Position numbers and translations under genes: made by a program
Assembly (NCBI GenBank): GCA_002813895.1
Contig: CP024912.1
Location: 2,945,836 to 3,009,835 of the forward strand
Length of the DNA: 64,000 nt
Reading direction: 5' to 3'
Source of the DNA: Cyanobacterium sp. HL-69
GTDB lineage: Bacteria; Cyanobacteriota; Cyanobacteriia; Cyanobacteriales; Cyanobacteriaceae
Notes under the pieces: model-generated
What the model was told of the DNA's origin: nothing
The model's input: the letters and a program-made list of their open reading frames with translations, nothing else
The model's database searches: none
Shown: positions 35,374 through 45,531 of the stretch, in pieces
Layout: every line of letters begins with the position of its first letter
How positions within the stretch are numbered: position 1 is the first letter of the stretch

Positions 35374-36588
35374 ATGAACTACAAAGACTTTAGCAAAAGA
35401 CGAAGCTCTTTGATACTTGCCCTACTTACATTGCTCATCCCTTTTGTAGCCATTAATCTTTCCATAGAAAGACCTGTACAAATAGCGCCAGGACAGTTCG
35501 ACTTTATCAGAGGGTTTTTCCCATCGAATCCACTCCTTACCCTATCTAGTGCCATTGGTTCGTTGCTTTTCACACGAACTGCCTTTCCAAAAACTACCCA
35601 AAAGATTGTCAATACCTTATCTTCCCCTAGATCTTTAAAGATTTCATTGATCATCACCCTAGTTTTTACTACATTAGCTGGAACGGGTTTTTTTCATGCT
35701 TTGGCTGCGGCTACTGTTCGTGACGAAAATGAGGCTGGTTCATGGTTCGAGGCCATCAACACAGTGTTACAGGGGGCGGGATTGATTATTCAGAGCTTCC
35801 TTACCTATAGTTTATATATTCTCACTCAGGAACAGACAAGACAATCGATAAATCAAAGTGCGGCGGCAGCGGCGGCAAATACCCAAAGTTTTAGTGTTAA
35901 GTTAATTGAAACGATTATTACGGCTGATGGGGTAATGGATCCCCGTAAAGGTAAAATAAATGCTATTCGAGGGCTTCTTTTTTCCACCATAAACGGGATT
36001 CGCATGGGAAGTAGTAATGATTTACATACGGTGTTTGTACAACTATTGGAAAATAATCTTACATCTCCCATTTTATTGATTTCCCAGTCTAATTCCATCA
36101 ACACTGATCAAAAAGGTAATCCTGTTTGTTGTCGTTGTGCAGATCCTCTTAGTTCAAGTATTGTTCAGGTTGTGGATTTGGGAGATAAGAAAATTGTTCA
36201 GAAGTTGGAAGGTTCTATTCTGGATGGACTGATGCTTGATGGATTCGATTTTTGGGGAGCTATTATAAATAAGTTTTCCATGCGTAATACAAGTTTAGTA
36301 CAAGTTTTTTTGATACGCAGCACTTTTATTGATGTGGACTTTCGAGGAGCGAATCTTTCGGGAGCGATTATCACTCCCACTAACCGAGACAGGCTTTTGG
36401 CGGATGAGTTTGGACTTCAACAATTGCCCGATGAAGAAATTATGCCTAAATTTGTGGGAAACTGTCAGTTTGAAGGGGCGACGATGGATTTAGGTTTGTA
36501 TGAGTTACTCAAAAATAGTCTTGGAGAAAATGCTAGTAAGGCTCTTGAAGGGGTTGTGATCAACGAGAGACTGTTAGCTGACAAATGA
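35374..36588 (+). CDS. Membrane protein with short pentapeptide-repeat region
   Basis: A 404-residue protein. It has several N-terminal hydrophobic segments (SSLILALLTLLIPFVAINLS; SLKISLIITLVFTTLAGTGF; a third near LQGAGLIIQSFLTYSLYIL). A polar middle domain has a Cys pair (NPVCCRCADP), and a short stretch of pentapeptide-like units follows (LEGSILDGLMLDGFDFWGAI, then STFIDVDFRGANLSGAII). I do not recognise the complete architecture. The Cys cluster may bind metal. Stand-alone, with 200 bp upstream. Confidence 0.7.
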   Translation: MNYKDFSKRRSSLILALLTLLIPFVAINLSIERPVQIAPGQFDFIRGFFPSNPLLTLSSAIGSLLFTRTAFPKTTQKIVNTLSSPRSLKISLIITLVFTTLAGTGFFHALAAATVRDENEAGSWFEAINTVLQGAGLIIQSFLTYSLYILTQEQTRQSINQSAAAAAANTQSFSVKLIETIITADGVMDPRKGKINAIRGLLFSTINGIRMGSSNDLHTVFVQLLENNLTSPILLISQSNSINTDQKGNPVCCRCADPLSSSIVQVVDLGDKKIVQKLEGSILDGLMLDGFDFWGAIINKFSMRNTSLVQVFLIRSTFIDVDFRGANLSGAIITPTNRDRLLADEFGLQQLPDEEIMPKFVGNCQFEGATMDLGLYELLKNSLGENASKALEGVVINERLLADK

Positions 36589-36684
36589 ACACAAATATGA
36601 TTTTGTTTTCCTTTTCATTGATACGCTCACAACCACATTCTTTACATTTCATCTTTTTTATCTTACAAGTATCCTTATAAATGT

Positions 36685-36710
36685 TCGATCGCCCTTATTA
36701 TGTACAATGA
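36685..36710. repeat. 26-bp direct repeat flanking the DUF29 gene, left copy
   Basis: TCGATCGCCCTTATTATGTA then CAATGA. The right copy at 37315-37340 differs at three positions. Both include TGTACAATGA, which looks like an extended -10 element. Confidence 0.55.
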
Positions 36711-36836
36711 TGTAGAAATGCTATCAGGCATAACCTGTCATTTCGTGACCACAGATTATTCAGATTAAGTTTTGCTTCGGCGTTATTGAACAGGTTAGAA
36801 TCGGAATAATATAGCCAACTGATGGGAGAAAAAGCA

Positions 36837-37268
36837 ATGGAAGAATTACTAGAACTCAAGACGTTGTTAACCCAAGGAAATATCTCTGATGCTTTGGTGT
36901 TGGTGGAGGAAATGACAGAGATGAGTAAGGATGACAAGATTAACAAAATTTATAGCTATGGAGTTATTCTTCTACTGCATTTAATTAAACAACAAGCAGA
37001 AAAGCGGACAACTCGCTCGTGGAATATTTCGATTCGTAATGCGGTTCGTCAGATAAATCGCACCAATAAACGACGCAAGGCAAATGGCTATTATTTGACT
37101 AGTTCTGAATTAAAAAATACTCTCTTAGAGGCTTATGATTCTGCATTAGATGGGGCTTCTCTCGAGGCATTTGAAGGGCGTTATTCTAGTGCGAAATTAG
37201 CTAAGATGATTGATTATGATCGCCTCATAGCCGATGCTTTCAATTTGATTACAGAAGATTTAAACTAA
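36837..37268 (+). CDS. DUF29 family protein
   Basis: A 143-residue cyanobacterial DUF29-type protein: MEELLELKTLLTQGNISDAL, then EEMTEMSKDDKINKIYSYGV and LLLHLIKQQAEKRTTRSWNI followed by SIRNAVRQINRTN. It is all alpha and highly charged. The start at 36837 has GGGAG at the right spacing; an ATG five codons upstream overlaps that site. DUF29 genes are multi-copy and mobile-looking in cyanobacteria; their role is not established. The near-identical 26-bp repeats on both sides may mark the borders of a moved cassette. Confidence 0.82.
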   Translation: MEELLELKTLLTQGNISDALVLVEEMTEMSKDDKINKIYSYGVILLLHLIKQQAEKRTTRSWNISIRNAVRQINRTNKRRKANGYYLTSSELKNTLLEAYDSALDGASLEAFEGRYSSAKLAKMIDYDRLIADAFNLITEDLN

Positions 37269-37314
37269 AGATTTTCACTCCTATAAATAAGGTGCGATCG
37301 CACACTATCACTTC

Positions 37315-37340
37315 TTGATCGCCCCTATTGTGTACAATGA
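37315..37340. repeat. 26-bp direct repeat flanking the DUF29 gene, right copy
   Basis: TTGATCGCCCCTATTGTGTA then CAATGA. Partner of 36685-36710. It lies about 45 bp past the DUF29 stop and before the 3' end of the methyltransferase gene. Confidence 0.55.
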
Positions 37341-37375
37341 TAAAAGTGCCATCTTTAAACAGTGCATATACTAAA

Positions 37376-38383
37376 CTAATGTGATGTTAATATATTAGGG
37401 TTTAAAACCTGCTTTGATTGTTTCAATATATTTTCTTTATTGTCAAAATACTCTAAAAAAGGCAATGCTAGATAATAGGCTAACGTTGGTGGAACTGCAT
37501 TCCCTATTTGAATATATCCTGAACCATTAGACCCATAAAAAATAAAATTATCATCAAACGTTTGTATTCTTGCACATTCCCTAACTGTTAATCTTCTATG
37601 TAAATCGGGATGTGGGTGTATAACAGCTCCTCCAGTTCCTCCACCTCTGCCTACTATTGTAGGCGATGGTTTATTCCAATCTAATTTTCTATTTCCTAAA
37701 TAATTATTGATTTTGACCTTATGTTTTGAACCTTGATGATTTGGAATTTTATCACAATAATCTCTTGGCAAATCGAAAATTGCATCCTTAATGGTTTTGT
37801 ATTCAGTTTTTTTGTAAATAATTTGTGGAAATTTGTAAACAAAATTAATATCTTTTCTAATACCAATAATAATAACTCTTTTCCTAACTTGAGGTACTCC
37901 ATAGTCAACCGCATTAATAATTTTCCAATTGATCTTATATCCAGCCATATCAAAGTCATTTAAGATCATTTTAAATACTCTGCCTGTTTTATTTTTTTTG
38001 TCTTCAGGTGTTTCATAACCCCCTAAATTAGTTATACCCATAACATTTTCTGCTAAAAAAAATTTTGGTTTTTTATCCCTAATAACTCGTAATAGTTCTA
38101 AATATAATTTGTTTCTTTTATCTTCTTCATTTCTATATGGATTAGCAATAGAAAAACCTTGACAGGGAAATCCTCCTAAAATAAGGTCAGAATTAGGAAT
38201 TGTAGAAGATGATATATCTTCAATATTTGCCAATACTAATTTAGTTTTTTTCTTTTTTAAATTCTGTTTATAAGTTTCTATCGCATTTTTATCACAATCA
38301 TTTGCCCAAACTATATCATGACCTGCCTTTTCAAAACCTAAATCCAATCCACCACAACCACAAAATAATGATACAATATTCGT
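37376..38383 (-). CDS. DNA (cytosine-5) methyltransferase of restriction-modification system 2, with ACG at the expected start
   Basis: About 335 residues. The body is intact: motif I IVSLFCGCGGLDLGFEKAGH, motif IV LGGFPCQGFSIANP, motif VI FFLAENVMGI, motif VIII VPQVRKRVIIIGI, a target-recognition domain, motif IX RRLTVRECARIQTF and motif X YIQIGNAVPPTLAYY. The frame opens right after the upstream gene's TAA and has no ATG, GTG or TTG before motif I. The codon after TAA is ACG where ATG would give the standard MNIVSLF start. A start at TTG 38347 would delete motif I. A T-to-C change may have silenced the gene, or ACG/ATT is used weakly. Confidence 0.85.
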   Translation of the reverse strand, partial: TNIVSLFCGCGGLDLGFEKAGHDIVWANDCDKNAIETYKQNLKKKKTKLVLANIEDISSSTIPNSDLILGGFPCQGFSIANPYRNEEDKRNKLYLELLRVIRDKKPKFFLAENVMGITNLGGYETPEDKKNKTGRVFKMILNDFDMAGYKINWKIINAVDYGVPQVRKRVIIIGIRKDINFVYKFPQIIYKKTEYKTIKDAIFDLPRDYCDKIPNHQGSKHKVKINNYLGNRKLDWNKPSPTIVGRGGGTGGAVIHPHPDLHRRLTVRECARIQTFDDNFIFYGSNGSGYIQIGNAVPPTLAYYLALPFLEYFDNKENILKQSKQVLNPNILTSH

Positions 38384-38761
38384 TTAAATTAAATTCTCCA
38401 TATTTTTGTCAAGAAGATTAATGATAGTATCAAGTTCCTGAAATATTTTTTGTTTATATATTTCTTTATTTTGTTCATTAATGTAAGATACTAAAAGTTG
38501 AGATATTTTCACTTCAAACTCATCCAAATCTTTTAATATTGACTGACGTAAAAAACTAAAGTCTAGTCGAACATAGTCGGATATTTCTAATATTTTACCT
38601 CGATTTACCCTAATTGAATTACCTTCCCATCTATTAACGACAGTTAAAAATAAATCTGGCTTTGACACTACTTCTTTTAATAAATTAATAAACTTTTCTT
38701 TTCTTAAAAAATATAAATCCATAATGAAATCATTTTTAATAGCAATAATAAAATCTGCAGA
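38384..38761 (-). pseudogene. 3' remnant of the gene upstream of methyltransferase 2 (probably its restriction endonuclease)
   Basis: About 125 codons, ending directly before methyltransferase 2 and in the same frame (TAA then ACG). The retained protein runs from SADFIIAIKNDFIMDLYFLR through NRWEGNSIRVNRGKILEISD to a helical, Lys/Glu-rich end. Its upstream part stops at the group II intron border (38761/38762); the open frame continuing to an ATG at 38818 is antisense intron sequence. The missing 5' half is not found on the far side of the intron. The function is inferred from the position next to a methyltransferase; I recognise no catalytic motif in the fragment. Confidence 0.65.
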
Positions 38762-39150
38762 GTGCGACCTGATAAGTTGCATTCTTTGAGTCTTGAGAAA
38801 ATCAAGCAGGGGAGTCATCCCCCTCGTTACCGCCCGAAGGTGCGTCCTGAGTAATTAGGAGGTATCACAGCTAGAGGGTTAAATGTCAAGATGGAGAAAA
38901 ATCTAACAATCAAAATTTTGGCTAGGTAAAGATGGACATGAAGTTGAATAATGCGTTTGAAGCTCCGTTAATCTATACTTCTTCGTTAAGGTTAGGTTAG
39001 GAGAAGAACGAGGGTTTGATACACTATTTTTGTATTAGTGTATAAAAGTGATACATTTTATGAATATGAATCATAGATGACCATAAAGAGTGCTGACTTC
39101 TAACAGGTGTTTACCGCTCTATTTACAATCGGAGACAGTTTTGAATTATT

Positions 39151-40912
39151 ATGGAAAAGATAGATAAAGGGCAACCTTATCAGTAAAACGGAATCGTGGA
39201 CAGAGAAAACTGCCATCACCTACTAAGGAGCAACTTATTAAAGCCAAGTCCTTAAAAAGAAAAATTGGAAACCTTCAAAAGTTATTAACTCGTAGCCTCT
39301 CAAATATACTGGTATCAGTTAGAAAGGTTACTCAGATTAATAATGGCAAGAATACGGCAGGGGTAGATAGAATTCTAATCACGACTCCAAAAAATAGGGA
39401 GGAATTAATCAAAATAATTCAAGAAAACTTGAGAAAAGGTTACACCCCCAAAGCCATACTTCGTAAGTTTATACCCAAGAAGAATGGGAAGGTCAGACCA
39501 CTAGGGATACCCACAGTATATGACCGCTGCATTCAAAACATGGTGAGAAACTCTTTAGAACCCTATTGGGAAGCTCACTTCGAGGGAATCAGTTACGGTT
39601 TTAGACCATGTAGGAGTACCCATGATGCTATTGCCAAGATTTATTCTTTAGCAAGACCCAACAAGACAAAAAAATGGATTGTTGATGCGGACATAGAGAA
39701 GTGTTTCGACAATATCACACATGAAGCACTACTAGAGATATTAGGTAATTTCCCTTACAGGAAATATATCGAACAATGGCTCAAATGCGGAGTTATGAAT
39801 AATAACACGCTCGAAATGTCTCAATCAGGTACACCACAAGGGGGTGTTATTAGTCCCCTTTTGGCAAATATAGCACTACATGGTATGGAAGAAGCACTCG
39901 GTGTCAAATACACTTGCCGAGGTGAGATAACAGGCAAGAGGGCTTTAGTCCGATATGCCGATGACTTTGTAATCTTCTGCGAAAACAGGTTGGATGCCAA
40001 ACAAGCTATTAAGGATTTAGAACCCTTTTTAAGTAAGAGAGGATTAAACTTGTCAGAAGCAAAGACAAAGATTGTTCACATAACAGAAGGATTTGATTTT
40101 TTAGGTTATAACATCAGACAACACAAAGTCAGTAACACGAAGACGGGTTACAAATGTCTCATAAAACCTTCCAAAGAGTCAATCAAAAACGTAAAATATA
40201 AAATCAAACAGATATTCAAAGAGTATCTAAGTAAACCATTAGACCTACTAATTGGTAAAATCAACGAGTTAGTGAGAGGTTGGGGAAACTATTACCGAAA
40301 TGCAGTAAGTAAGAAAATCTTTTCACATCTTGATAATTATTTATTTAAAAGATGTGTCCGATATGTTAAAAGGATGCACCCCACCAAATCTAAGAAGTTT
40401 ACGATACTTAAATACTGGGGGAGATTCTAACCCAGTAGGGATGATAAATAGGTCTTTGGTAATAAATCCAATGGTAACTACATAACTAAGTTCACATGGA
40501 TTAAAATAAAACGCCATGAACTCATTGAGAAAACCAACTCACTAGATAACCCAGAATTAAGGGAGTATTTTTCCAAAAGGAAAAAGAAACTAGACAAACT
40601 GGAATCTGAAAAATTCAACGCAAGATGGAGAAACATTGCAAAGCAACAAAACTTCACTTGTCCACACTGTCAACAGTCGTTGTTTAACGGTGAGTCAACG
40701 GAAATACATCACATCATTCCCAAGAGCTTTAGGAGGAAGTGACAACACTAAAAACCTAGTAATAAATACTGCATTATTACTGCCACAAAGCTCAACACAA
40801 AGTCGCTGTGAGAGCAACACAGAGACATGAAACGGACACACCAAAAGGACAATACTCTAAGGAGAACGTAACAGAGGAATTGTCAACCAACATTCAACTT
40901 AGTTTATTCTAA
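39151..40912 (+). pseudogene. Group II intron-encoded reverse transcriptase/maturase/HNH protein, degenerate
   Basis: It starts ATGGAAAAGATAGATAAAGG (MEKIDKG), shifts frame once to read NLISKTESWTE, and again to reach KLPSPTKEQLIKAKS and the long RT frame. The RT core is unbroken: IVDADIEKCFDNITH, SGTPQGGVISPLLAN and the catalytic YADDFVIF. It is followed by the maturase domain (ELVRGWGNYYRNA). After KYWGRF a stop (40428) and a second in-frame stop (TAG 40449) interrupt a tail that continues to an HNH domain (NFTCPHCQQSLFNGE, then EIHHIIPKS). Further frameshifts follow before the true end IQLSLF at 40912. Mobility is probably lost. Confidence 0.88.
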
Positions 40913-40946
40913 TATCCATTAGAATATATAGTAGATGTGAATGCTT

Positions 40947-40980
40947 GAGCCGTATGCTTGGAAACTTGCACGTACGGTTC
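40947..40980 (+). ncRNA. Group II intron domain V
   Basis: A 34-nt hairpin GAGCCGTATGCTTGGAAACT ending GTACGGTTC: the GAGCCGTAYG/CGTACGGTTC stem, GAAA-type tetraloop and catalytic AGC triad are all present. The catalytic RNA core therefore looks intact even though the protein is broken. Confidence 0.9.
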
Positions 40981-41064
40981 TTAGGGGAGAAAAGGGGAGT
41001 AATCCCCTCTACTTACCCGACAAATATATTCTTTGCCCATTCCCTATTCTCTACCTTTATTGAA

Positions 41065-42045
41065 ATGATAGAAGTCGAAAATCTCAGCAAAACCTACGGG
41101 GCAACCCAAGCCATTAACAATGTATCCTTTAATGTGGAAAAAGGCACTATTTTAGGCTTTTTGGGGCCTAATGGGGCTGGAAAAACCACCACCATGCGCA
41201 TTTTAACGGGTTATATACCCGCTACCCAAGGCAGTGCAAAAATTGCGGGGTATGAAGTCCATGAAAATCCCATGGCGGTGCGGGAAAATATTGGTTATCT
41301 TCCTGAAACTCCCCCCCTTTATCCTGATATGAGTGTGGAGGATTTTTTATCATTTGTTGCTAAGATTAAAGGAGTGTCATCGGGCGATCGCACGGAGAAA
41401 GTAAAAAGGGCGATGGAATCTTGTCAATTAGAAGATAAAAGTAAAATTCTCATTCGTAAACTCTCAAAAGGCTATCGTCAAAGGGTAGGCATTGCCCAAG
41501 CCATAGTCCATGAGCCTCCCGTTATTATACTTGATGAACCTACCGTTGGTTTAGATCCTCGCCAAATTATCGAAGTGCGCAACCTCATCAAAAGTTTAGC
41601 AGGGGAAAGGACTATTATTCTATCTACTCATATTTTGCCAGAAGTGAGTATGACCTGTGACCTCGTAACCATCATCAATAAAGGAAATATAGTTGCTACC
41701 GATACCCCCAATCAACTATTAGAGCGTTTGAGCAGTAATTCTGGCTACGAAATAGAAGTAGAGGGCAACACCGAAACAATTTTATCTCCCTTACAAAATA
41801 TTGACGGTGTCAAGTCTGTTAACACTCAAATCCTCACAGATAAGGAAAATCGTCACTTGCTTAAAATTGAATTAAATGGCAGTGATGAAAGTGGCAAAGA
41901 TATTGCTTCTTTAATTATTCATCAGGGGTTAGGCATCTATGAGATGAAGAGAATTAAGCCCTCCTTGGAAGATGTTTTCTTAGAGTTAACCACCACTGAA
42001 TCCAAAGATTTGAAAAACGAAGTAGAAGAGATTAAAGGGGAGTAA
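41065..42045 (+). CDS. ABC transporter ATP-binding protein (ABC-2/gliding type)
   Basis: A 326-residue ATPase. It starts MIEVENLSKTYGATQAINNV at 41065; reading further upstream runs into the group II intron. Walker A is FLGPNGAGKTTTMRI, the signature RKLSKGYRQRVGIAQAI, Walker B VIILDEPTVGLDPRQ and the H-loop LSTHILPEV. The C-terminal 100 residues match the regulatory tail of exporters paired with ABC-2 permeases. The expected permease gene is not downstream; ppc reads the other way. The intron ends 43 bp upstream and has probably replaced the native promoter. Confidence 0.92.
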   Translation: MIEVENLSKTYGATQAINNVSFNVEKGTILGFLGPNGAGKTTTMRILTGYIPATQGSAKIAGYEVHENPMAVRENIGYLPETPPLYPDMSVEDFLSFVAKIKGVSSGDRTEKVKRAMESCQLEDKSKILIRKLSKGYRQRVGIAQAIVHEPPVIILDEPTVGLDPRQIIEVRNLIKSLAGERTIILSTHILPEVSMTCDLVTIINKGNIVATDTPNQLLERLSSNSGYEIEVEGNTETILSPLQNIDGVKSVNTQILTDKENRHLLKIELNGSDESGKDIASLIIHQGLGIYEMKRIKPSLEDVFLELTTTESKDLKNEVEEIKGE

Positions 42046-42149
42046 ATGGGCGGTGATAAAAAAGTGCTTTCGTAGAAGTAAGTGCCAAGAATTAAAGTAA
42101 TGATCAAACGGCCCAATGGGGATAAAGCAAATAAAACTTAAATAGAAGA

Positions 42150-42180
42150 AAGCTCTCCCCTCCGAAAAGAGGAGAGATAA
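42150..42180 (-). terminator. Hairpin between convergent ABC ATPase and ppc genes
   Basis: CTCTCC...GGAGAG stem with a short loop, just past the ppc stop; followed on the minus strand by a T/C-rich tract (ctttcttctattt). Weak but plausible as a terminator of ppc. Confidence 0.5.
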
Positions 42181-42184
42181 ATAA

Positions 42185-45100
42185 TCAACCTGTGTTGCGC
42201 ATTCCCGCGGCAATGCCATTAATAGTGAGTAAAGCACCCCTCAACAATTCATCCTTGCTGTAACGAAAGTGAATCAACCCAGCCTTATCTTGACTTGCAT
42301 ATTGTCGCAGACGTTTCAACAATGAAACTTGTAAAAACCCTAAAGGTACAATAGAACCGTTACGCAACTGTACCGAACGTTGTAATTCGGGATCATTATC
42401 TAATAATCGCTCTTGTTGGTTAATTTTCAAGACCATTTCACGGCTAAGGTAATATTCCTTAGCAATTTGGGAGAATAGCTTATGGAATCGCTCTTTATCC
42501 TCATCCTTTGCCAACTCTTCTACATAGTGACTAGCCATTTGTAAATCAACCTTTGAAAGGGTCATTTCTACTTTGGAAATCACCATTTTGAAGAAAGGCC
42601 ATTTTAGATAAAAATAACGTAATAGTTTCAGATTCTCTTCAGGCTCTTTGGCTAAAAACTCTTGTAATGCAGTACCTACACCATACCAGGCAGGAAGCAA
42701 GAAACGGCTTTGTGTCCAACTAAACACCCAAGGAATAGCACGTAAAGAGCTAATGTCTTTTTTGCCTGTTTTACGACGGGCGGGGCGAGAGCTAATTTGT
42801 AGTTTACTGATTTCCTCGATAGGGGTGACAGAAAGGAAGAAATCGATGAAGTCAGGTTGCTCATAAATCAAATCTCTATAGGCTTTCCTGGAGGCGATCG
42901 CAATTTCTTCCATAATATCGTTCCAGGGTTCAATATCATCGAATCCACTGCCCAATAAACTAGCCTGAATTACTGCGGTGCTAATGGTTTCGAGATTGTA
43001 TAAAGCCAACTCAGGTAAAGAATACTTAGAAGCCAGTACCTCCCCTTGCTCAGTAATTTTGATGCGCCCGTTAATGGTAGAAGTCGGTTGAGCCAAAATT
43101 GCCGCATAGGCAGGGCCTCCCCCCCTACCCACCGAGCCTCCTCTACCGTGGAAAATCTTGATTTTTACCCCATAGGTATTACCCAATTTTGCCAAAACTT
43201 TTTGGGCTTTATGGATTTCCCAGTTGCTACTCATAAATCCAGAATCCTTGTTACTGTCAGAATAACCAAGCATGATTTCCTGTAAATTATGGGGAGTTAA
43301 CTTAGGCAGCACCAAATTAGACTGATTTTCAGTGGAAACCTCCTCGTATCCCCCCGCCAAACAGGCACGATAAAGGGGTAAATCAAAGAGTTCTTTCATT
43401 ACCGAGTAGGACCTCTTTAAGTCTTCCACCGTCTCAAATAAAGGCACTATACGAATGGTACTAGCCCCAATAACAGGGTCATACAATCCTGCTTCCTTTG
43501 CCAACAAGAGAACTTCTAATACATCACTGACATAGTTTGTCATGCTGATGATGTAGGTGTTACAAATTTCCAAACCAAATTCTACTTGTAATGACCGTAA
43601 AATCTTGAAGGTTTCAATGGTTTCGGTGGTAGTTTCCGAGAAAGGAATGGGATTGGGTACGAGGGGGCGACGGGTTTTTAATTCGCCGATTAGCCATTGG
43701 GTTTTTTCTTCTTCGCTCAATTCATTGTAGGGCTTATCCAACATTCCTAAATATTGAGCAATTTCGTTGAGGGCATCGGAATGGCGGGAGGAATCTTGAC
43801 GAAAATCCAACTCGGCGAGGTGAAAACCATAGATTTCTACTTGGAAAATGATATGGTCTAATTCTTGACAGTTTAGCCCTGTTTGCTCAAGGTTGAGCTT
43901 GATAAGTTTTAAGTCCTCTAAGAAATCACTGGCATTGGGGTAGAGGTTATCATCCCTTGTGGCTAGTTTAATAGATTTACGGGTTTCGGGGTTGGATAAA
44001 GCCTCGTTTCTTGCTTTGGTATTTTGTAATTTTTTCTCGATAAAGGCGAGTTTTAGTCTATAGGGTTCTTGGCGATAACGGACATATAATTTATCATACA
44101 CATCAGGCATTTTGATGCGATCTGTTTCTAGGGAGTCTAATAATTCTGGTAATACATTAGACCAATGGAGGGATAAACTGAGAACATCGTTTAACTTGAC
44201 TATGGACTCTAAATATTTATCAATGACTAAATTACGCTGATAACAGGCCGTTGACCATGTAACTTCTGGGGTTACAAATGGATTTCCATCGCGATCGCCC
44301 CCTACCCAAGAGCCAAAATAACAAAACTTATGACTAGGGGCTTTTAGTTTAGGGAAAGTGCTATGTAAAGCCTGTTGTAAACGCTTAGAAAGGTGGGGCA
44401 AACTATCAAATAACACCTCTTGGAAGTAATGAAGGGCATAATCAACCTCATCCAAAACCGTGGGCTTAAACTGGTGTAACTCATCGGTGCGCCACCATAA
44501 TTGAATCTCATCCATCAAACGAGAGCGAAAATGCTCTGCTTCATAGGAATTAGTTAAACCCATGGCACGACAGGATTCCTCCGCCCCATCCAAACGCTCT
44601 AAAATTTGGGAAATGCGTCTTTGCTTTTTGCGGATGGTATGACGCACAATTTCTGTGGGGTGGGCAGTAAATACCAAACGAATATCTAACTCATCCAACA
44701 AATCTTGAATTTTTTGAGGGGGCATATTCAACTGTTGTAGATGGGGAAATAACCAATGAAAAGTACCACCACTGGCGGGGTTTGGCTTTTGTGCAAAATA
44801 ACTATAATCTTTGCCTTCAGAATCAACAAGTACCTTTTGGGTTTCGCCCTCAATTAATTTATCAATGACACTGTCTATTTTATTCCCATTTACTTGGTCT
44901 TCGGTGGTGGTACTACGGATAATTTTTTGGTTTCGCTGTTCGTAATGTTGCTCTACAATGTTAATTAATTGAAAATAGAGAGCTAAAGCCCGTACAGACT
45001 TGATGGCGTCATCTAATTCTAACTGCTCAATCCATTTACTGACAGATTGTTTGGGGGTTTCTGAAGTTTGTCCTTCAGGGGAACAAGCAGATTTTAACTG

Positions 45101-45256
45101 ATCTAATAAATCGACTAAATGTTGTCCACACTCATTTGTCAAAACTAACTCCCACAAATTTTCCACTAGCTTGAGTCGGTGACGCAATAACAGTTCTGAA
45201 TTAGAATAGATGCTTAGTTCTTCTTCTTCTTTGTGGTTAGTTTTGATAAAAGTCAT
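42185..45256 (-). CDS. ppc: Phosphoenolpyruvate carboxylase
   Basis: A 1023-residue enzyme of normal cyanobacterial length. It carboxylates PEP to oxaloacetate with bicarbonate. It has the catalytic His in [33 protein letters not shown], the signature [18 protein letters not shown] and the active loop [14 protein letters not shown]; the C-terminus is GMRNTG (allosteric site). The start at 45256 ([13 protein letters not shown]) has AGAGAAG upstream; an ATG ten codons earlier (45286) is the alternative. Stand-alone gene. Confidence 0.97.
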   Translation of the reverse strand: MTFIKTNHKEEEELSIYSNSELLLRHRLKLVENLWELVLTNECGQHLVDLLDQLKSACSPEGQTSETPKQSVSKWIEQLELDDAIKSVRALALYFQLINIVEQHYEQRNQKIIRSTTTEDQVNGNKIDSVIDKLIEGETQKVLVDSEGKDYSYFAQKPNPASGGTFHWLFPHLQQLNMPPQKIQDLLDELDIRLVFTAHPTEIVRHTIRKKQRRISQILERLDGAEESCRAMGLTNSYEAEHFRSRLMDEIQLWWRTDELHQFKPTVLDEVDYALHYFQEVLFDSLPHLSKRLQQALHSTFPKLKAPSHKFCYFGSWVGGDRDGNPFVTPEVTWSTACYQRNLVIDKYLESIVKLNDVLSLSLHWSNVLPELLDSLETDRIKMPDVYDKLYVRYRQEPYRLKLAFIEKKLQNTKARNEALSNPETRKSIKLATRDDNLYPNASDFLEDLKLIKLNLEQTGLNCQELDHIIFQVEIYGFHLAELDFRQDSSRHSDALNEIAQYLGMLDKPYNELSEEEKTQWLIGELKTRRPLVPNPIPFSETTTETIETFKILRSLQVEFGLEICNTYIISMTNYVSDVLEVLLLAKEAGLYDPVIGASTIRIVPLFETVEDLKRSYSVMKELFDLPLYRACLAGGYEEVSTENQSNLVLPKLTPHNLQEIMLGYSDSNKDSGFMSSNWEIHKAQKVLAKLGNTYGVKIKIFHGRGGSVGRGGGPAYAAILAQPTSTINGRIKITEQGEVLASKYSLPELALYNLETISTAVIQASLLGSGFDDIEPWNDIMEEIAIASRKAYRDLIYEQPDFIDFFLSVTPIEEISKLQISSRPARRKTGKKDISSLRAIPWVFSWTQSRFLLPAWYGVGTALQEFLAKEPEENLKLLRYFYLKWPFFKMVISKVEMTLSKVDLQMASHYVEELAKDEDKERFHKLFSQIAKEYYLSREMVLKINQQERLLDNDPELQRSVQLRNGSIVPLGFLQVSLLKRLRQYASQDKAGLIHFRYSKDELLRGALLTINGIAAGMRNTG

Positions 45257-45531
45257 AATATTTGCTTCTCTTAGATGTTGATTCATGGGCCAGTTGTCAT
45301 GACAACTTTACAATCTTAGCGGTGATTAGTCCTTAAATAAAGTTTTTTCAGATACATTTTTACTTATTTTCCACCATCTATGGTCATTGTTAGAAATATT
45401 TTGCTGTAAATTGCTATACCTATCTTTCAATTTATCAATAATTTAGCGAACTTTAAAGTTAATTAAAGTTTCTGGTTTTCTTGAGAATTTTCGTTGTTAT
45501 TATTTGATTTATAACCTCTTTTCTCAGAATC

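Larger units (their letters stand above)
38762..41021 (+). mobile_element. Group II intron (about 2.26 kb) with degenerate RT-maturase-HNH ORF
   Basis: The 5' end has GTGCGACCTGATAAGTTGC, matching the GTGYG start of group II introns. The 3' end has domain V (40947-40980: GAGCCGTATGCTTGGAAAC and its pairing arm) and a domain VI stem (AGGGGA...TCCCCT) ending in AC. The ORF lies in domain IV (39151-40912) and is of RT-X-HNH type. The intron is antisense to the truncated gene on its left and ends 43 bp before an ABC-transporter ATPase start on its right. The boundaries are predicted from consensus and may be off by a few bases. Confidence 0.88.

Noticed and set aside
38762-38818. N-terminal extension of the minus-strand endonuclease remnant to an ATG at 38818
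   Set aside because: These bases are the 5' end of the group II intron read antisense; the open frame there is coincidental.
40945-41064. Upstream extension of the ABC ATPase gene by 40 codons
   Set aside because: The extension is intron domain V/VI sequence; MIEVENLSKTYG at 41065 is the family's normal N-terminus.
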